The translations under genes and the position numbers were made by a program. The notes under the pieces were generated by a model. It ran no database searches, was not told the DNA's origin, and saw only the letters and a list, made by a program, of their open reading frames with translations. From Candidatus Collinsella stercoripullorum (GTDB lineage: Bacteria; Actinomycetota; Coriobacteriia; Coriobacteriales; Coriobacteriaceae), in contig DXAO01000057.1 of the NCBI GenBank assembly GCA_019117005.1, positions 1 to 38,609 of the forward strand: a stretch of 38,609 bases of DNA, read 5' to 3'. Below are positions 23,228-32,310 of the stretch, piece after piece. Within the stretch, counting starts at the first letter, position 1. Each line of letters opens with the position of its first letter.

Positions 23228-25006
23228 TCACCTCGTGGGCTTCACGCCGAGCGCGTCGAGCGCGGCCTCCATCACCGTCGAGAAGGGCCCCGCTGCGACC
23301 GAGGAGTTGTAGGCCGTCCCGTCGAGGGTCACGTAGACCTGCGCCTTGGGCGCGCTCGTCGGGGCGAACCCCATGAACGACGCCATGTAGCTGTTCTCCT
23401 GGTAGCCGCCCTCCTCGCTCGCGCGCTGGGCGGTGCCGGTCTTGCCCGACACCTCGTAGCCCTCGACCTGCCCGAGCGCGCCGGTCCCCTCGTCGACCAC
23501 GATCAGCATCATGTCGGCGACCTTCTCGGCGGTCTGCTCGTCGAGCACGCGGCGCTGGCCCGCGGTCCAGTCCTCCTCCTCGCCGTGACGCGACTTCAGG
23601 AAGTGCGGCGTGGTCATCACGCCCTTGTTGGCGATCGCGGACACGGCCCGGACGAGCTCGACCGGGCAGACCGACACCGACTGCCCGAACGACATGGCGG
23701 CCACGCTCGCCCCGTCGTACTCGTCGCGCTCCTTGACGATGCCGGTGTTCTCGCCCGGGAAGTCCACGCCGGACTTCTCGCCGATCCCGTAGTCGGACAC
23801 GTACTCGGCGAAGCGGTCCGCGCCGACCTTCTCGCCCACCAGGATCATGCCCGTGTTGGACGAGCGGCGCATGATCTCGCGGACGGTCATCGTCATGGTG
23901 TAGTCGCGGTCGTCGACGTCGGTCACCTCGTCGTCTCCCGCCATCACGACGGCCGGCACGGTGAAGGTCGTCTCGGTGTCCACGAGCCCCAGGTCTATGG
24001 CCATGCCGCAGACCAGGGCCTTGAACACGCTGCCGGGCTCGTAGGCGTCGGTCACCACGCGCAGGTTCATGTCCTCGGTGCGCGCGGTCGACAGGTCGGC
24101 GGGGTCGTAGGTGGGGTACGAGCACGCGGCCAGGATGTCGCCGGTCGAGGGGTCGGTCACGATCACGGAGCCGTAGTTCGCCCCGCTCGACGCCACGGCC
24201 TCGGGGAGCGCGTCCTCCGCCGCCCGCTGGATGTTGATGTCCAGGGTGAGCACGAGGTCGCTGCCGTCGCGGGCGTCCTGCTTCTCGTAGGCTCCCCCCG
24301 CGATGTAGGTGCCGTCCGCCGCGCGCTCGCGCACCATCCATCCGTTCTCCCCCTGCAGCTCGTCCTCGTACTGGAGCTCCAGGCCGGAGATCCCGACGTT
24401 GTCGGAGCCCACGACGCCGAGCACCTGGGAGGCGAGCGTCCCGTAGGGGTAGACGCGCTTCATCGCGTGCTCGTACTCGACCCCCGCGAGGCCCTCGTCG
24501 AGCAGGGCCTCGGCGACCTCCGTGTCGACCTTCATCTTGACGTAGGTCCAGGTGGTGTCCTCGCCCACCTTCTCGCGCGCGTAGGAGCGCTCGACGCCGA
24601 GATGGTCGACGAGGGCGTCGACCACGGCGTCCGCGTCGGTGATCCGCTTGGTGTTGAGCGCGATGTTCATGCACTCCTCGCTCGCGGCGAGGACGTTGCC
24701 GTTGCGGTCGTAGAGGGTCCCGCGCTTGGCGTACAGCGTCGGCGTGAGGAGCCTGCGGCCCTCGAGGCGGGTCATGTTGACGTCGCGGTAGAAGATCTGG
24801 TGCTGCGCGAGCTTGAACACGCCCAGCCCCATGCCGAGGCCGAGCAGGCCCTTCACGACCGTGCGGCGCGTGGGGTCCTGCAGCGGGCTCGAGGCGCCGG
24901 CCCCCGTGCGCGGCGGCCGGGAGGCGCCGCGGGGGTCCGTGCGGTAGCCGGGCCGGCGGTCGGCGGGCGCGCGGCGGCCGCGGTTGGGGTCTCGTCTGTC
25001 CTGCAT
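23228..25006 (-). CDS. ftsI: FtsI/PBP3-type septal transpeptidase (class B PBP)
   Basis: 592 residues. A 45-residue basic cytoplasmic start, a membrane anchor (about 48-68), the PBP dimerisation region (RGTLYDRNGNVLA at 95-107; GISGLELQYEDEL at about 205-217) and the transpeptidase domain from about 270. Active-site motifs: SVFK 326-329, SSN 382-384, KTG 522-524. It cross-links septal peptidoglycan with FtsW. No PASTA repeats at the C-terminus. It begins 14 bp downstream of the ftsL-like gene and is followed by the murE-less gap before murF. The assignment to FtsI rather than another class B PBP rests on the dcw position. Confidence 0.95.
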   Translation of the reverse strand: MQDRRDPNRGRRAPADRRPGYRTDPRGASRPPRTGAGASSPLQDPTRRTVVKGLLGLGMGLGVFKLAQHQIFYRDVNMTRLEGRRLLTPTLYAKRGTLYDRNGNVLAASEECMNIALNTKRITDADAVVDALVDHLGVERSYAREKVGEDTTWTYVKMKVDTEVAEALLDEGLAGVEYEHAMKRVYPYGTLASQVLGVVGSDNVGISGLELQYEDELQGENGWMVRERAADGTYIAGGAYEKQDARDGSDLVLTLDINIQRAAEDALPEAVASSGANYGSVIVTDPSTGDILAACSYPTYDPADLSTARTEDMNLRVVTDAYEPGSVFKALVCGMAIDLGLVDTETTFTVPAVVMAGDDEVTDVDDRDYTMTMTVREIMRRSSNTGMILVGEKVGADRFAEYVSDYGIGEKSGVDFPGENTGIVKERDEYDGASVAAMSFGQSVSVCPVELVRAVSAIANKGVMTTPHFLKSRHGEEEDWTAGQRRVLDEQTAEKVADMMLIVVDEGTGALGQVEGYEVSGKTGTAQRASEEGGYQENSYMASFMGFAPTSAPKAQVYVTLDGTAYNSSVAAGPFSTVMEAALDALGVKPTR

Positions 25007-25020
25007 CGCGCGGGGCGCCC

Positions 25021-25473
25021 CTACTCGGCGTCGGCGGACGCGGACGTGCCGGAGAGGTCCACCGTGACGGTCTCGTCGGCGTCGACGAGGCCCATCGAGG
25101 AGGAGGCGAGGTCGCGGATGCGCGTGGGCGAGCTGTACACCGAGCGCATCACCTCGAGGCTCGCGCTCTCGTCGCGGCCGGTCTCCAGCGAGCTCGAGAG
25201 GTCGGCGTTGGCGTTCAGGGTCCCGGCGGTGACGCCGGCGATGGCGATGCGCGCCGCGCCCACGACGAAGAACAGGGCGATGAGCACGCAGAAGGTCTTG
25301 ATGACGCGGGTGAAGGCGGGGCTGACCGCCTGATCGGCCTGGCGGCCCTCGCCGGTGACGACGCGGAGGCGCTCGCGCGGGTCGATCCGCGGGGATTCGA
25401 CCCGCGGGTCCTCGGGGACGAAGGAGGGCTGCATGTCATAGGCGACAGCTGCGTTTGAAGTTCGATAGCCCAT
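25021..25473 (-). CDS. ftsL: FtsL-like single-pass division protein
   Basis: 150 residues; no strong motif. Layout fits FtsL: a cytoplasmic N-terminus (1-55), one membrane helix (about 57-80, VIKTFCVLIALFFVVGAARI), then a periplasmic segment of about 70 residues that is polar and probably helical, where FtsL carries a leucine-zipper coiled coil. It sits between rsmH and ftsI, the fixed place for ftsL, which is the main support. ATG 25473 is used; TTG 25482 in the same frame has GAGGG closer and is possible. FtsL would bridge FtsQ/DivIC to FtsW-FtsI. Confidence 0.75.
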   Translation of the reverse strand: MGYRTSNAAVAYDMQPSFVPEDPRVESPRIDPRERLRVVTGEGRQADQAVSPAFTRVIKTFCVLIALFFVVGAARIAIAGVTAGTLNANADLSSSLETGRDESASLEVMRSVYSSPTRIRDLASSSMGLVDADETVTVDLSGTSASADAE

Positions 25474-25550
25474 GGTATGCAACCCCGTCCCTCGTGGAGT
25501 GTGTGACGTACGTTTCGGCGGACGGACCTGCGCTTCGCGCGCGGCGGCGC

Positions 25551-26516
25551 TCAGAGCCGCTCGGCTACGCGTATCTTGGCCGACCGCGCCCGCGGGTTGC
25601 GCTCGACCTCCTCGGCGCGCGCCACCAGCGGTTTGCGGGTGATGATCTTGAGTACCGGCACGTGCCCGCATACGCACACCGGGATGTCCGGCGGGCATAT
25701 GCAGCCCTGGCTCATCTCCTGGAACAGCCGCTTGACGATCCGGTCCTCCAGCGAGTGGTAGGAGATGACGCAGATGCGCCCTCCCGGGTTCGTCCAGCGG
25801 ACCGCCGCCTCGAGGCCCCGCTCGAGCACATCGAGCTCGTGGTTGACCTCGATGCGGATCGCCTGGAAGCTCTTGCGCGCGGGATGCCCCCCATGGCGGC
25901 GCGCCGCGGCGGGTATGCCCGCCTTGACCGCCTCCACGAGGTCGCCGGTCGTGGCGAGGGGACGCTCCTGCCGCCTGCGCACGATCTGGCGCGCGATCTG
26001 GGCGGCGTACTTCTCCTCGCCGTAGAGGCGAAGAATCCGGGCGAGGTCAGCTTCGTTGTAGGTGTTCACGACCTCAGCTGCGTTTATGGTGTCGTTACCC
26101 GGATCCATCCGCATATCGAGGGGGGCGTCCTCGTGATACGAGAAGCCCCTTCCAGGGATATCGAGTTGCGGGCTCGAGACGCCCAGGTCGAACAGGAATC
26201 CGTCCACGCCGGGCACCTGCGCCGAGCACAGGAGCGCGTCGAGGTCCCCGAAGTTGCCCTTCAGCAGCTTGCGCGGGATCCCGGGCGCCTCCGCGTCCAG
26301 GCGCCCGTGCGCCGCCGCGAGGGCCATGTCGTCCTGGTCGATGCCGATGAGCAGCCCCGTCTTCCCCACCGCGGCGGCCAGCTCCACGGAGTGGCCGGCG
26401 CCGCCGAGGGTGCAGTCGCATGCGACGGAGCCCTCCTTCAGCCCGAGCTGCTCGAGCACCTCGGAGAGCATGACAGGTTCATGCCGATATTCAGGTGTCA
26501 ACGTTCCCTCAGCCAT
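25551..26516 (-). CDS. rsmH: 16S rRNA (cytosine1402-N4)-methyltransferase
   Basis: 321 residues. It methylates C1402 of 16S rRNA using SAM. Motifs: HEPVMLSEVLEQL (12-24), SAM-binding DCTLGGAGHS (34-43), GIDQDD, LFDLGVSSPQLD, GRGFSYHEDAPLDMRMD (split as GRGFSYHED and APLDMRMD), ISYHSLEDRIVK near the C-terminal domain. A four-Cys loop (CICPPDIPVCVC) before the end is known in many RsmH proteins and could bind metal. ATG has AAGGGGG upstream; 21 bp separate it from the mraZ stop. First enzyme gene of the dcw operon after mraZ. Confidence 0.97.
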   Translation of the reverse strand: MAEGTLTPEYRHEPVMLSEVLEQLGLKEGSVACDCTLGGAGHSVELAAAVGKTGLLIGIDQDDMALAAAHGRLDAEAPGIPRKLLKGNFGDLDALLCSAQVPGVDGFLFDLGVSSPQLDIPGRGFSYHEDAPLDMRMDPGNDTINAAEVVNTYNEADLARILRLYGEEKYAAQIARQIVRRRQERPLATTGDLVEAVKAGIPAAARRHGGHPARKSFQAIRIEVNHELDVLERGLEAAVRWTNPGGRICVISYHSLEDRIVKRLFQEMSQGCICPPDIPVCVCGHVPVLKIITRKPLVARAEEVERNPRARSAKIRVAERL

Positions 26517-26537
26517 GCGTGCATCCCCCTTCGGCGC

Positions 26538-26972
26538 CTACGAGAAGAACAGGTCCATGAGCTCGTCCTCGGCCTCGGCCTGCATCCGGTTCCAGGTCTC
26601 GCGATCCCAGATCTCCAGATGGTCGGTGTTGCCGACGACCGTGACCTCGCGCTCGAGGTGCTTCTTGGAGCGGAAGCCCTCGGGCAGCGCGATGCGGTTG
26701 GCGGAGTCGATCTCCGCCGGCGTGGCCATCGAGTTGATCAGGCGCATGAGCTTCTGATCCTTCGGGTTGCGACGATCGAAGCCCTTCTCCTGCTTCTCGA
26801 ACAGGCTCATGACCCATGCCTCGTACTGCTCCTCGGGGAACACGTACACGGCCTCGACATCGGGGGCGGGCAGGATGCGCACACGGCTGGGGAGGTCCTC
26901 GCGGAGGGCAGCGGGCAGGGACAGACGACCTTTCGCGTCGAGGTTTCGCTCGAACGATCCGGTCAGTATCAC
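26538..26972 (-). CDS. mraZ: Transcriptional regulator MraZ
   Basis: 144 residues with two AbrB-like SpoVT folds, each with the conserved DxxGR-type turn: NLDAKGRLSLPAALRE (10-25) and IDSANRIALPEGFR (about 88-101). MraZ binds short repeats before its own gene and represses the dcw operon in the species studied. The start codon is GTG with GAGGAGGGG seven bases upstream. It is the first gene of the cluster, with a good promoter (27045-27073) and candidate MraZ boxes (27074-27099) upstream, consistent with autoregulation. Confidence 0.96.
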   Translation of the reverse strand: MILTGSFERNLDAKGRLSLPAALREDLPSRVRILPAPDVEAVYVFPEEQYEAWVMSLFEKQEKGFDRRNPKDQKLMRLINSMATPAEIDSANRIALPEGFRSKKHLEREVTVVGNTDHLEIWDRETWNRMQAEAEDELMDLFFS

Positions 26973-27044
26973 TGCAGCACCCCTCCTCTCGGCTACTCGG
27001 CGGGCCTTGCGCGCGGGGAGCCACCCCGCCTGTCGACGCCTTCA

Positions 27045-27073
27045 ATCTTATGGTCGGGTTCGACATTTTTCAA
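27045..27073 (-). promoter_or_regulatory. dcw (mraZ) promoter
   Basis: On the minus strand TTGAAA (27068-27073) and TAAGAT (27045-27050) with an exact 17-base spacer, ending about 72 bp before the mraZ GTG. This is the best-matching vegetative promoter in the window. Confidence 0.75.
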
Positions 27074-27099
27074 CACTTTTTCCCACTCTCTCCCCCACC
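27074..27099 (-). promoter_or_regulatory. Candidate MraZ operator (GTG repeats)
   Basis: Immediately upstream of the -35 box the minus strand carries GGTG, AGTGGGA and AGTGTTG, with unit spacings of 12 and 10 bp (plus-strand CACC at 27096-27099, CACT at 27084-27087, CACT at 27074-27077). MraZ sites in other bacteria are GTGG/TGGG-type repeats at about 10-bp intervals before mraZ. Binding is inferred. Confidence 0.5.
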
Positions 27100-27213
27100 G
27101 GTATCAAAGGCACCCCAGCCGCCGGACCGGGGGAACGGACGCTCCGGACAGAAGGACACAACATATTGTGTTGTCTGCGCTGCATTCCCCCAATTTTCAG
27201 CCGAACAGGGCGA

Positions 27214-27244
27214 GCTATAACCTTCAAGTTGAGGTTGAGGTGAA
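27214..27244 (-). promoter_or_regulatory. Second promoter-like element upstream of mraZ
   Basis: On the minus strand TTCACC (27239-27244) and TATAGC (27214-27219) are 19 bases apart. The segment ACTTGAAGGTTATAG (27215-27229) matches the ftsZ promoter block in 14 of 15 positions. Long-spacer promoters often need a MerR-type activator, but no well-formed dyad of that kind is present. Confidence 0.4.
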
Positions 27245-27494
27245 TTTCACGAACGGTTTCGCGTATGTGACGAAACAAAGAACCTGCAGGTCAGAGCGGT
27301 GGGAGAAAATGGGAGGGCTTCAACCTGCAGTTTTGTTGAGCAGGAGGGTTAAAGGACCCAATATCTAGGTGTCGGAGGGCTCTTCGAAGGGCGTTTCGAC
27401 GACCAGGGGGCACGCGTGCGCCCCCGCGGCCCCACCCCGCCTCAACCGGATGGCGAGTTCCGGCCGGCCCCGCCCGCCGCGCGCCCGGTCGGAC

Positions 27495-27640
27495 CGTCCC
27501 ACGGCGCCCCACCGGGGTGTGCGCGCCCCATCGGGCTCCACACCGACGCGCTCGTCCCACAGCGCCCCACCGGGGTGCGCGCGTCCCACCGCCTCCCACC
27601 GGCAGGCGCGCCCCACGGCATCCCGCCCCGGCGCCGCGGA
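27495..27640. repeat. Degenerate 29-bp tandem repeat downstream of xerD
   Basis: About five units of roughly 29 bp, beginning near 27495, 27524, 27553, 27582 and 27612. Units 1 and 3 are closest (CGTCCCACNGCGCCCCACC, then GGGGTGNGCGCG, with N differing); units 2, 4 and 5 are more diverged. Units share CNCCCCAC and CACCGG-type cores. The array lies just past the xerD stop codon. No origin or function is known to me. Confidence 0.55.
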
Positions 27641-27674
27641 CGCCCGCCGGGCCGCCGGGACAGGGCCGCGGCCC

Positions 27675-28601
27675 TCAGCCCCGGCCGTCCTCCGTGGCGC
27701 GCGGATGCGCCGCCAGGTAGACCTCGCGCAGCCGGGTGCGGTCCACATGGGTGTAGACCTGGGTGGTGGAGATGCTCGCATGCCCGAGGATCTCCTGCAG
27801 GACGCGCAGGTCCGCGCCGCCGGCGAGCATATGGGTCGCGAAGGAGTGGCGGAGGGTATGGGGATGCAGCCCCTCGATGCCGACCCGGCGCCCGTAGCGC
27901 TCGACGAGCGCATGGACCGACTGGCGCGAGAGCCTCCCGCCCCGGATGTTCAGGAACACGGCGGCGGGCGCCCCGCGGCGCGCATGCGCGGCGAGCTCGG
28001 CGCGGGGCCCGTCGAGATACGCGGACAGCGCGCGGGCCGCCGCCCCGAGGACGGGCACGAGCCGCTCCTTGGACCCCTTGCCCACCACGCGCAGGAAGCC
28101 CTCGTCCAAGAACACGTCGCCCACGTCCAAGCCGGTGAGCTCGCTTGCGCGCACCCCGCATCCGTAGAGTACCTCGAGCACCGCGCGGTCGCGCGCGCCG
28201 GTCGCGTCGCGGCCGAACGGCTGCTCCATCAGGGCGGCGGCGGCCTCCACCGAGAGGCAGTCGGGCAGGCGCTCCTCGGTGCGCGAGAAGCGCACCGAGG
28301 ACGCCGGCTGGGTCTCGGAGAGCCCTTCGCGCAGCATGAAGCGATGGAACCCCTTGATGGCCGACAGCTCCCGGTTCACCGAGGAGGCGGCGTACCCCGC
28401 CTCGCGGCGCTCGGCCACGAAGCCCTCGATATCCCGGCGCGTCACGTCGCGCGCGTCGACGACGCCCCGCTCGGCGAGGTACCCGAGGTAGCACCCCAGA
28501 TCGCGCCGGTAGGCGTCGAGGGTGTTGCGCGAGAGCCCCCGCTCCACCGACAGGTGCCCGAGGTACTCGTCGCGGCAGCGGTCGAGCGGGGTCGCGCACA
28601 T
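27675..28601 (-). CDS. xerD: XerD-type tyrosine recombinase
   Basis: 308 residues, standard Xer size. The N-terminal SAM-like core-binding domain (about 8-95) is followed by the catalytic domain with the full set of active residues: R151 (GVRASEL), K175 (VVGKGSKER), H248 and R251 (HPHTLRHSF), H274 (LGHASI) and nucleophile Y283 (TTQVYTH). It resolves chromosome dimers at dif with a partner. It begins 3 bp after the pyrG stop, on the same strand. pyrG and xerD are also near each other in Mycobacterium, which supports a housekeeping Xer rather than a phage integrase. Confidence 0.93.
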   Translation of the reverse strand: MCATPLDRCRDEYLGHLSVERGLSRNTLDAYRRDLGCYLGYLAERGVVDARDVTRRDIEGFVAERREAGYAASSVNRELSAIKGFHRFMLREGLSETQPASSVRFSRTEERLPDCLSVEAAAALMEQPFGRDATGARDRAVLEVLYGCGVRASELTGLDVGDVFLDEGFLRVVGKGSKERLVPVLGAAARALSAYLDGPRAELAAHARRGAPAAVFLNIRGGRLSRQSVHALVERYGRRVGIEGLHPHTLRHSFATHMLAGGADLRVLQEILGHASISTTQVYTHVDRTRLREVYLAAHPRATEDGRG

Positions 28602-28604
28602 GCC

Positions 28605-30326
<1,722 letters not shown>

Positions 30327-30418
30327 TCAGGCGCGCGGGCCCGGCGGCGGGTCTTATTCTCGTAACAATCGAGGGGCCCGCCGGCGGCCATCGCAGCCGG
30401 GCTTCGGGACGCTCCGGA

Positions 30419-30486
30419 CCGGGAAAATAGGGACAGGTGCAAATTTCCCAGGACTGGGAAATTTGCACCTGTCCCTATTTTCCCGG
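30419..30486 (-). repeat. Long palindromic repeat, copy 2, downstream of the DUF1846 gene
   Basis: Two perfectly complementary 32-base arms (30419-30450 and 30455-30486) around a 4-base loop. The arm starts GGGAAAATAGGGACAGG (30421-30437), identical to 17 bases of the repeat at 12347-12420. It begins 18 bp after the DUF1846 stop codon, in the same orientation relative to a minus-strand gene as copy 1. It may serve as a terminator between DUF1846 and pyrG. Confidence 0.88.
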
Positions 30487-30504
30487 ACTCCCCGGTCCGC
30501 CGCG

Positions 30505-31986
30505 CTACTTGTGGTACATGCCCGAGCGCTCGTACTTGGGCTCGCAGCACACGTTGATGCCGAGCTTGCGGTAGAGCTCCTCGTCGGTGGACGAGATGAT
30601 CACGGAGAAGAACGCGTCGCAGCCGCGCAGCCGCTTCAGGCCCTCGAGCACGCGGGCGGCCACCTCGCTCGTGGCGGAGGTGATGGACAGGGCGATGAGC
30701 GTCTCGTCGGAATGCAGGCGCGGGTTCTGGCTGCCCAGGCGGCGGGTCTTGAGCCGCTGGATGGGCTCGATGGCGTCGTCGCTGATGACCTCGAGCTCCA
30801 TGTCGACCCCGGTCACGGCCTTCAGCGCGTTCATGAGCAGCGAGCTCGCCGCACCGAGACGCGAGGAGGTCTTGCCCGTCACGACCGAGCCGTCGGGCAT
30901 CACCATGGCGCCCGCAGGCGCCCCGGTGGTCTGCTCCTTCAGCAGGGCGGCGGAGCGGGCGGGCGAGAAGTCCTTGTCGACCCCGGCCTTCTTCATGATG
31001 CCCTTCAGGCGGTCGACCTGCTCCTGGCCCGAACCGGTGCGCTTGACCTGCTCGGCGGCCGTGAAGTAGCGGCGCACGATCTCCATCTTGGCGGCGTCGC
31101 GGCACGCGTCGTCGTCCACGATGGCGTAGCCCGCCATGTTGACGCCCATGTCGGTGGGGCTCTGGTAGGGGCTCTCCCCCATGATCTTCTCCATGAGGGC
31201 CTTCACCACGGGGAACGCCTCGACGTCGCGGTTGTAGTTGACCGTCGTCTTGCCGTAGGCCTCCAGGTGGAAGGGGTCGATGATGTTGGAGTCGTCCAGG
31301 TCGACGGTGGCCGCCTCGTAGGCGATGTTGACCGGGTGCGACAGGGGCAGGTTCCAGATGGGGAACGTCTCGTACTTGGCGTAGCCGGCCTCGATGCCGC
31401 GCTTGTGCTCGTGGTAGAGCTGCGACAGGCAGGTGGCGAGCTTGCCCGAGCCCGGGCCGGGGGCGGTGACCACCACGAGCGGGCGGGTCGTCTCGATGTA
31501 GTCGTTCCTTCCGTAACCCTCCTCCGACACGATGGCGTCGATGTCGTGCGGGTACCCCTCGATCGGGTAATGCAGGTAGCAGGTGATCCCCAGGTCCTCG
31601 AGACGGCGGCGGAAGGCGTCGGCAGCGCCCTGGCCGGCGTACTGGGTGAGCACGACCGAGCTCACGAGGAAGCCGTAGGAGCGGAAGATGTCGGTCAGGC
31701 GCAGGACGTCCTCGTCGTAGGTGATGCCCAGGTCGCTGCGGGCGCGGCTCTTCTCGATGTCGCCGGCGTTGATGGCGATGACGATCTCCACGTCATCCGA
31801 CAGGCTCTTGAGCATGCGGAACTTGGTGTCCGGCTCGAACCCGGGCAGCACGCGGCTCGCGTGGTAGTCGTCGAACAGCTTGCCCCCGAACTCCAGGTAC
31901 AGCTTGCCGCCGAACTGGGCGATGCGCTCCTTGATGTGCTCGGCCTGCAGGCTGATGTACTTCTCGTTATCGAATCCTTGGCGCAT
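30505..31986 (-). CDS. DUF1846 family protein
   Basis: 493 residues, full length for the DUF1846/UPF0371 family found in Firmicutes and anaerobic actinobacteria. Function unknown. Recognisable stretches: GFDNEKYISLQAEHI (4-18), GGKLYLEFGGKLFDDYHASRVLPGF (split as GGKLYLEFGGK and LFDDYHASRVLPGF), a P-loop-like GPGSGK at 177-182 in VVVTAPGPGSGKLATCL, PTDMGVNMAGYAI and RAAALL-type segments. The P-loop resemblance hints at a nucleotide- or phosphate-binding site. ATG has AGAGGAG upstream. It is a single-gene unit: a palindrome follows it and the neighbouring genes have separate leaders. Confidence 0.92.
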   Translation of the reverse strand: MRQGFDNEKYISLQAEHIKERIAQFGGKLYLEFGGKLFDDYHASRVLPGFEPDTKFRMLKSLSDDVEIVIAINAGDIEKSRARSDLGITYDEDVLRLTDIFRSYGFLVSSVVLTQYAGQGAADAFRRRLEDLGITCYLHYPIEGYPHDIDAIVSEEGYGRNDYIETTRPLVVVTAPGPGSGKLATCLSQLYHEHKRGIEAGYAKYETFPIWNLPLSHPVNIAYEAATVDLDDSNIIDPFHLEAYGKTTVNYNRDVEAFPVVKALMEKIMGESPYQSPTDMGVNMAGYAIVDDDACRDAAKMEIVRRYFTAAEQVKRTGSGQEQVDRLKGIMKKAGVDKDFSPARSAALLKEQTTGAPAGAMVMPDGSVVTGKTSSRLGAASSLLMNALKAVTGVDMELEVISDDAIEPIQRLKTRRLGSQNPRLHSDETLIALSITSATSEVAARVLEGLKRLRGCDAFFSVIISSTDEELYRKLGINVCCEPKYERSGMYHK

Positions 31987-32310
31987 GGGGGCAAGCTCCT
32001 CTCGAACGGGCACGCGCGTGCCGGCCGAACCTTCTGACCGGACCAGTATAGACGAGCGGAACCGGCGCAGACGGCGCGCCGCGCTCCCCCATCCTTTCTT
32101 CCGACGCGCCCGGTAGGCTGCCGCGCGCGGGCGGCGCGGGCAGGGCCGATCGATACAGATGCGCCCCCTCCCGCGCACGGAACGGGAGGGGGCAGAAAGG
32201 TAGGGTCTCACCGGCGGCGGCCGCAGCTGCGCCGGCTCGACTGCTCTTGGACCCGCCGGGCATCCGGGAGGGGTCGCCGTGCCGGCGCCCGACGGGAGCG
32301 GGCGTCCCCG
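31987..32310. other. Intergenic region between DUF1846 gene and the first YfcC-type transporter
   Basis: 324 bp without a gene. Towards the DUF1846 gene, the minus strand has a TATACT -10-like box (32045-32050) and, in the leader, the 14-bp perfect palindrome GGCACGCGCGTGCC (32009-32022), a possible operator. Towards the transporter there is the terminator hairpin at 32163-32193. Confidence 0.5.
32163..32193 (-). terminator. Terminator hairpin downstream of the first transporter
   Basis: A perfect 11-bp stem (32163-32173 with 32183-32193) and a 9-base loop, about 120 bp after the stop codon of the transporter gene. No T-tract. Confidence 0.45.

Larger units (their letters stand above)
27101..27674. 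other. Intergenic region between mraZ promoter and xerD
   Basis: A 570-bp stretch without a convincing gene. The AT-richer half (27150-27360) holds several small symmetries: an ACACAA/TTGTGT inverted repeat (27156-27171), a GTTTCG/CGAAAC inverted repeat (27256-27276), AACCTGCAG twice as a direct repeat (27281-27289 and 27322-27330), and the promoter-like motif at 27214-27244. The GC-rich half (27495-27640) holds a degenerate 29-bp tandem repeat listed separately. Open frames through it are low-complexity shadows. Confidence 0.6.

Noticed and set aside
27214..27244. SoxR/MerR binding box
   Set aside because: The 19-bp spacer and the CCTTCAAGTTGAGG-like centre are suggestive, but the dyad is imperfect, and the shared motif at ftsZ lacks the left half.
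27495..27640. CRISPR array
   Set aside because: Period of about 29 bp with no distinct spacers, units too degenerate, and no cas genes in the window.
32009..32022. 14-bp palindrome together with the one at 33921-33934 as a shared operator
   Set aside because: Both are GG-N-CGCG-N-CC types but differ in sequence (GGCACG versus GGTCCG arms). Such GC palindromes are frequent by chance here.
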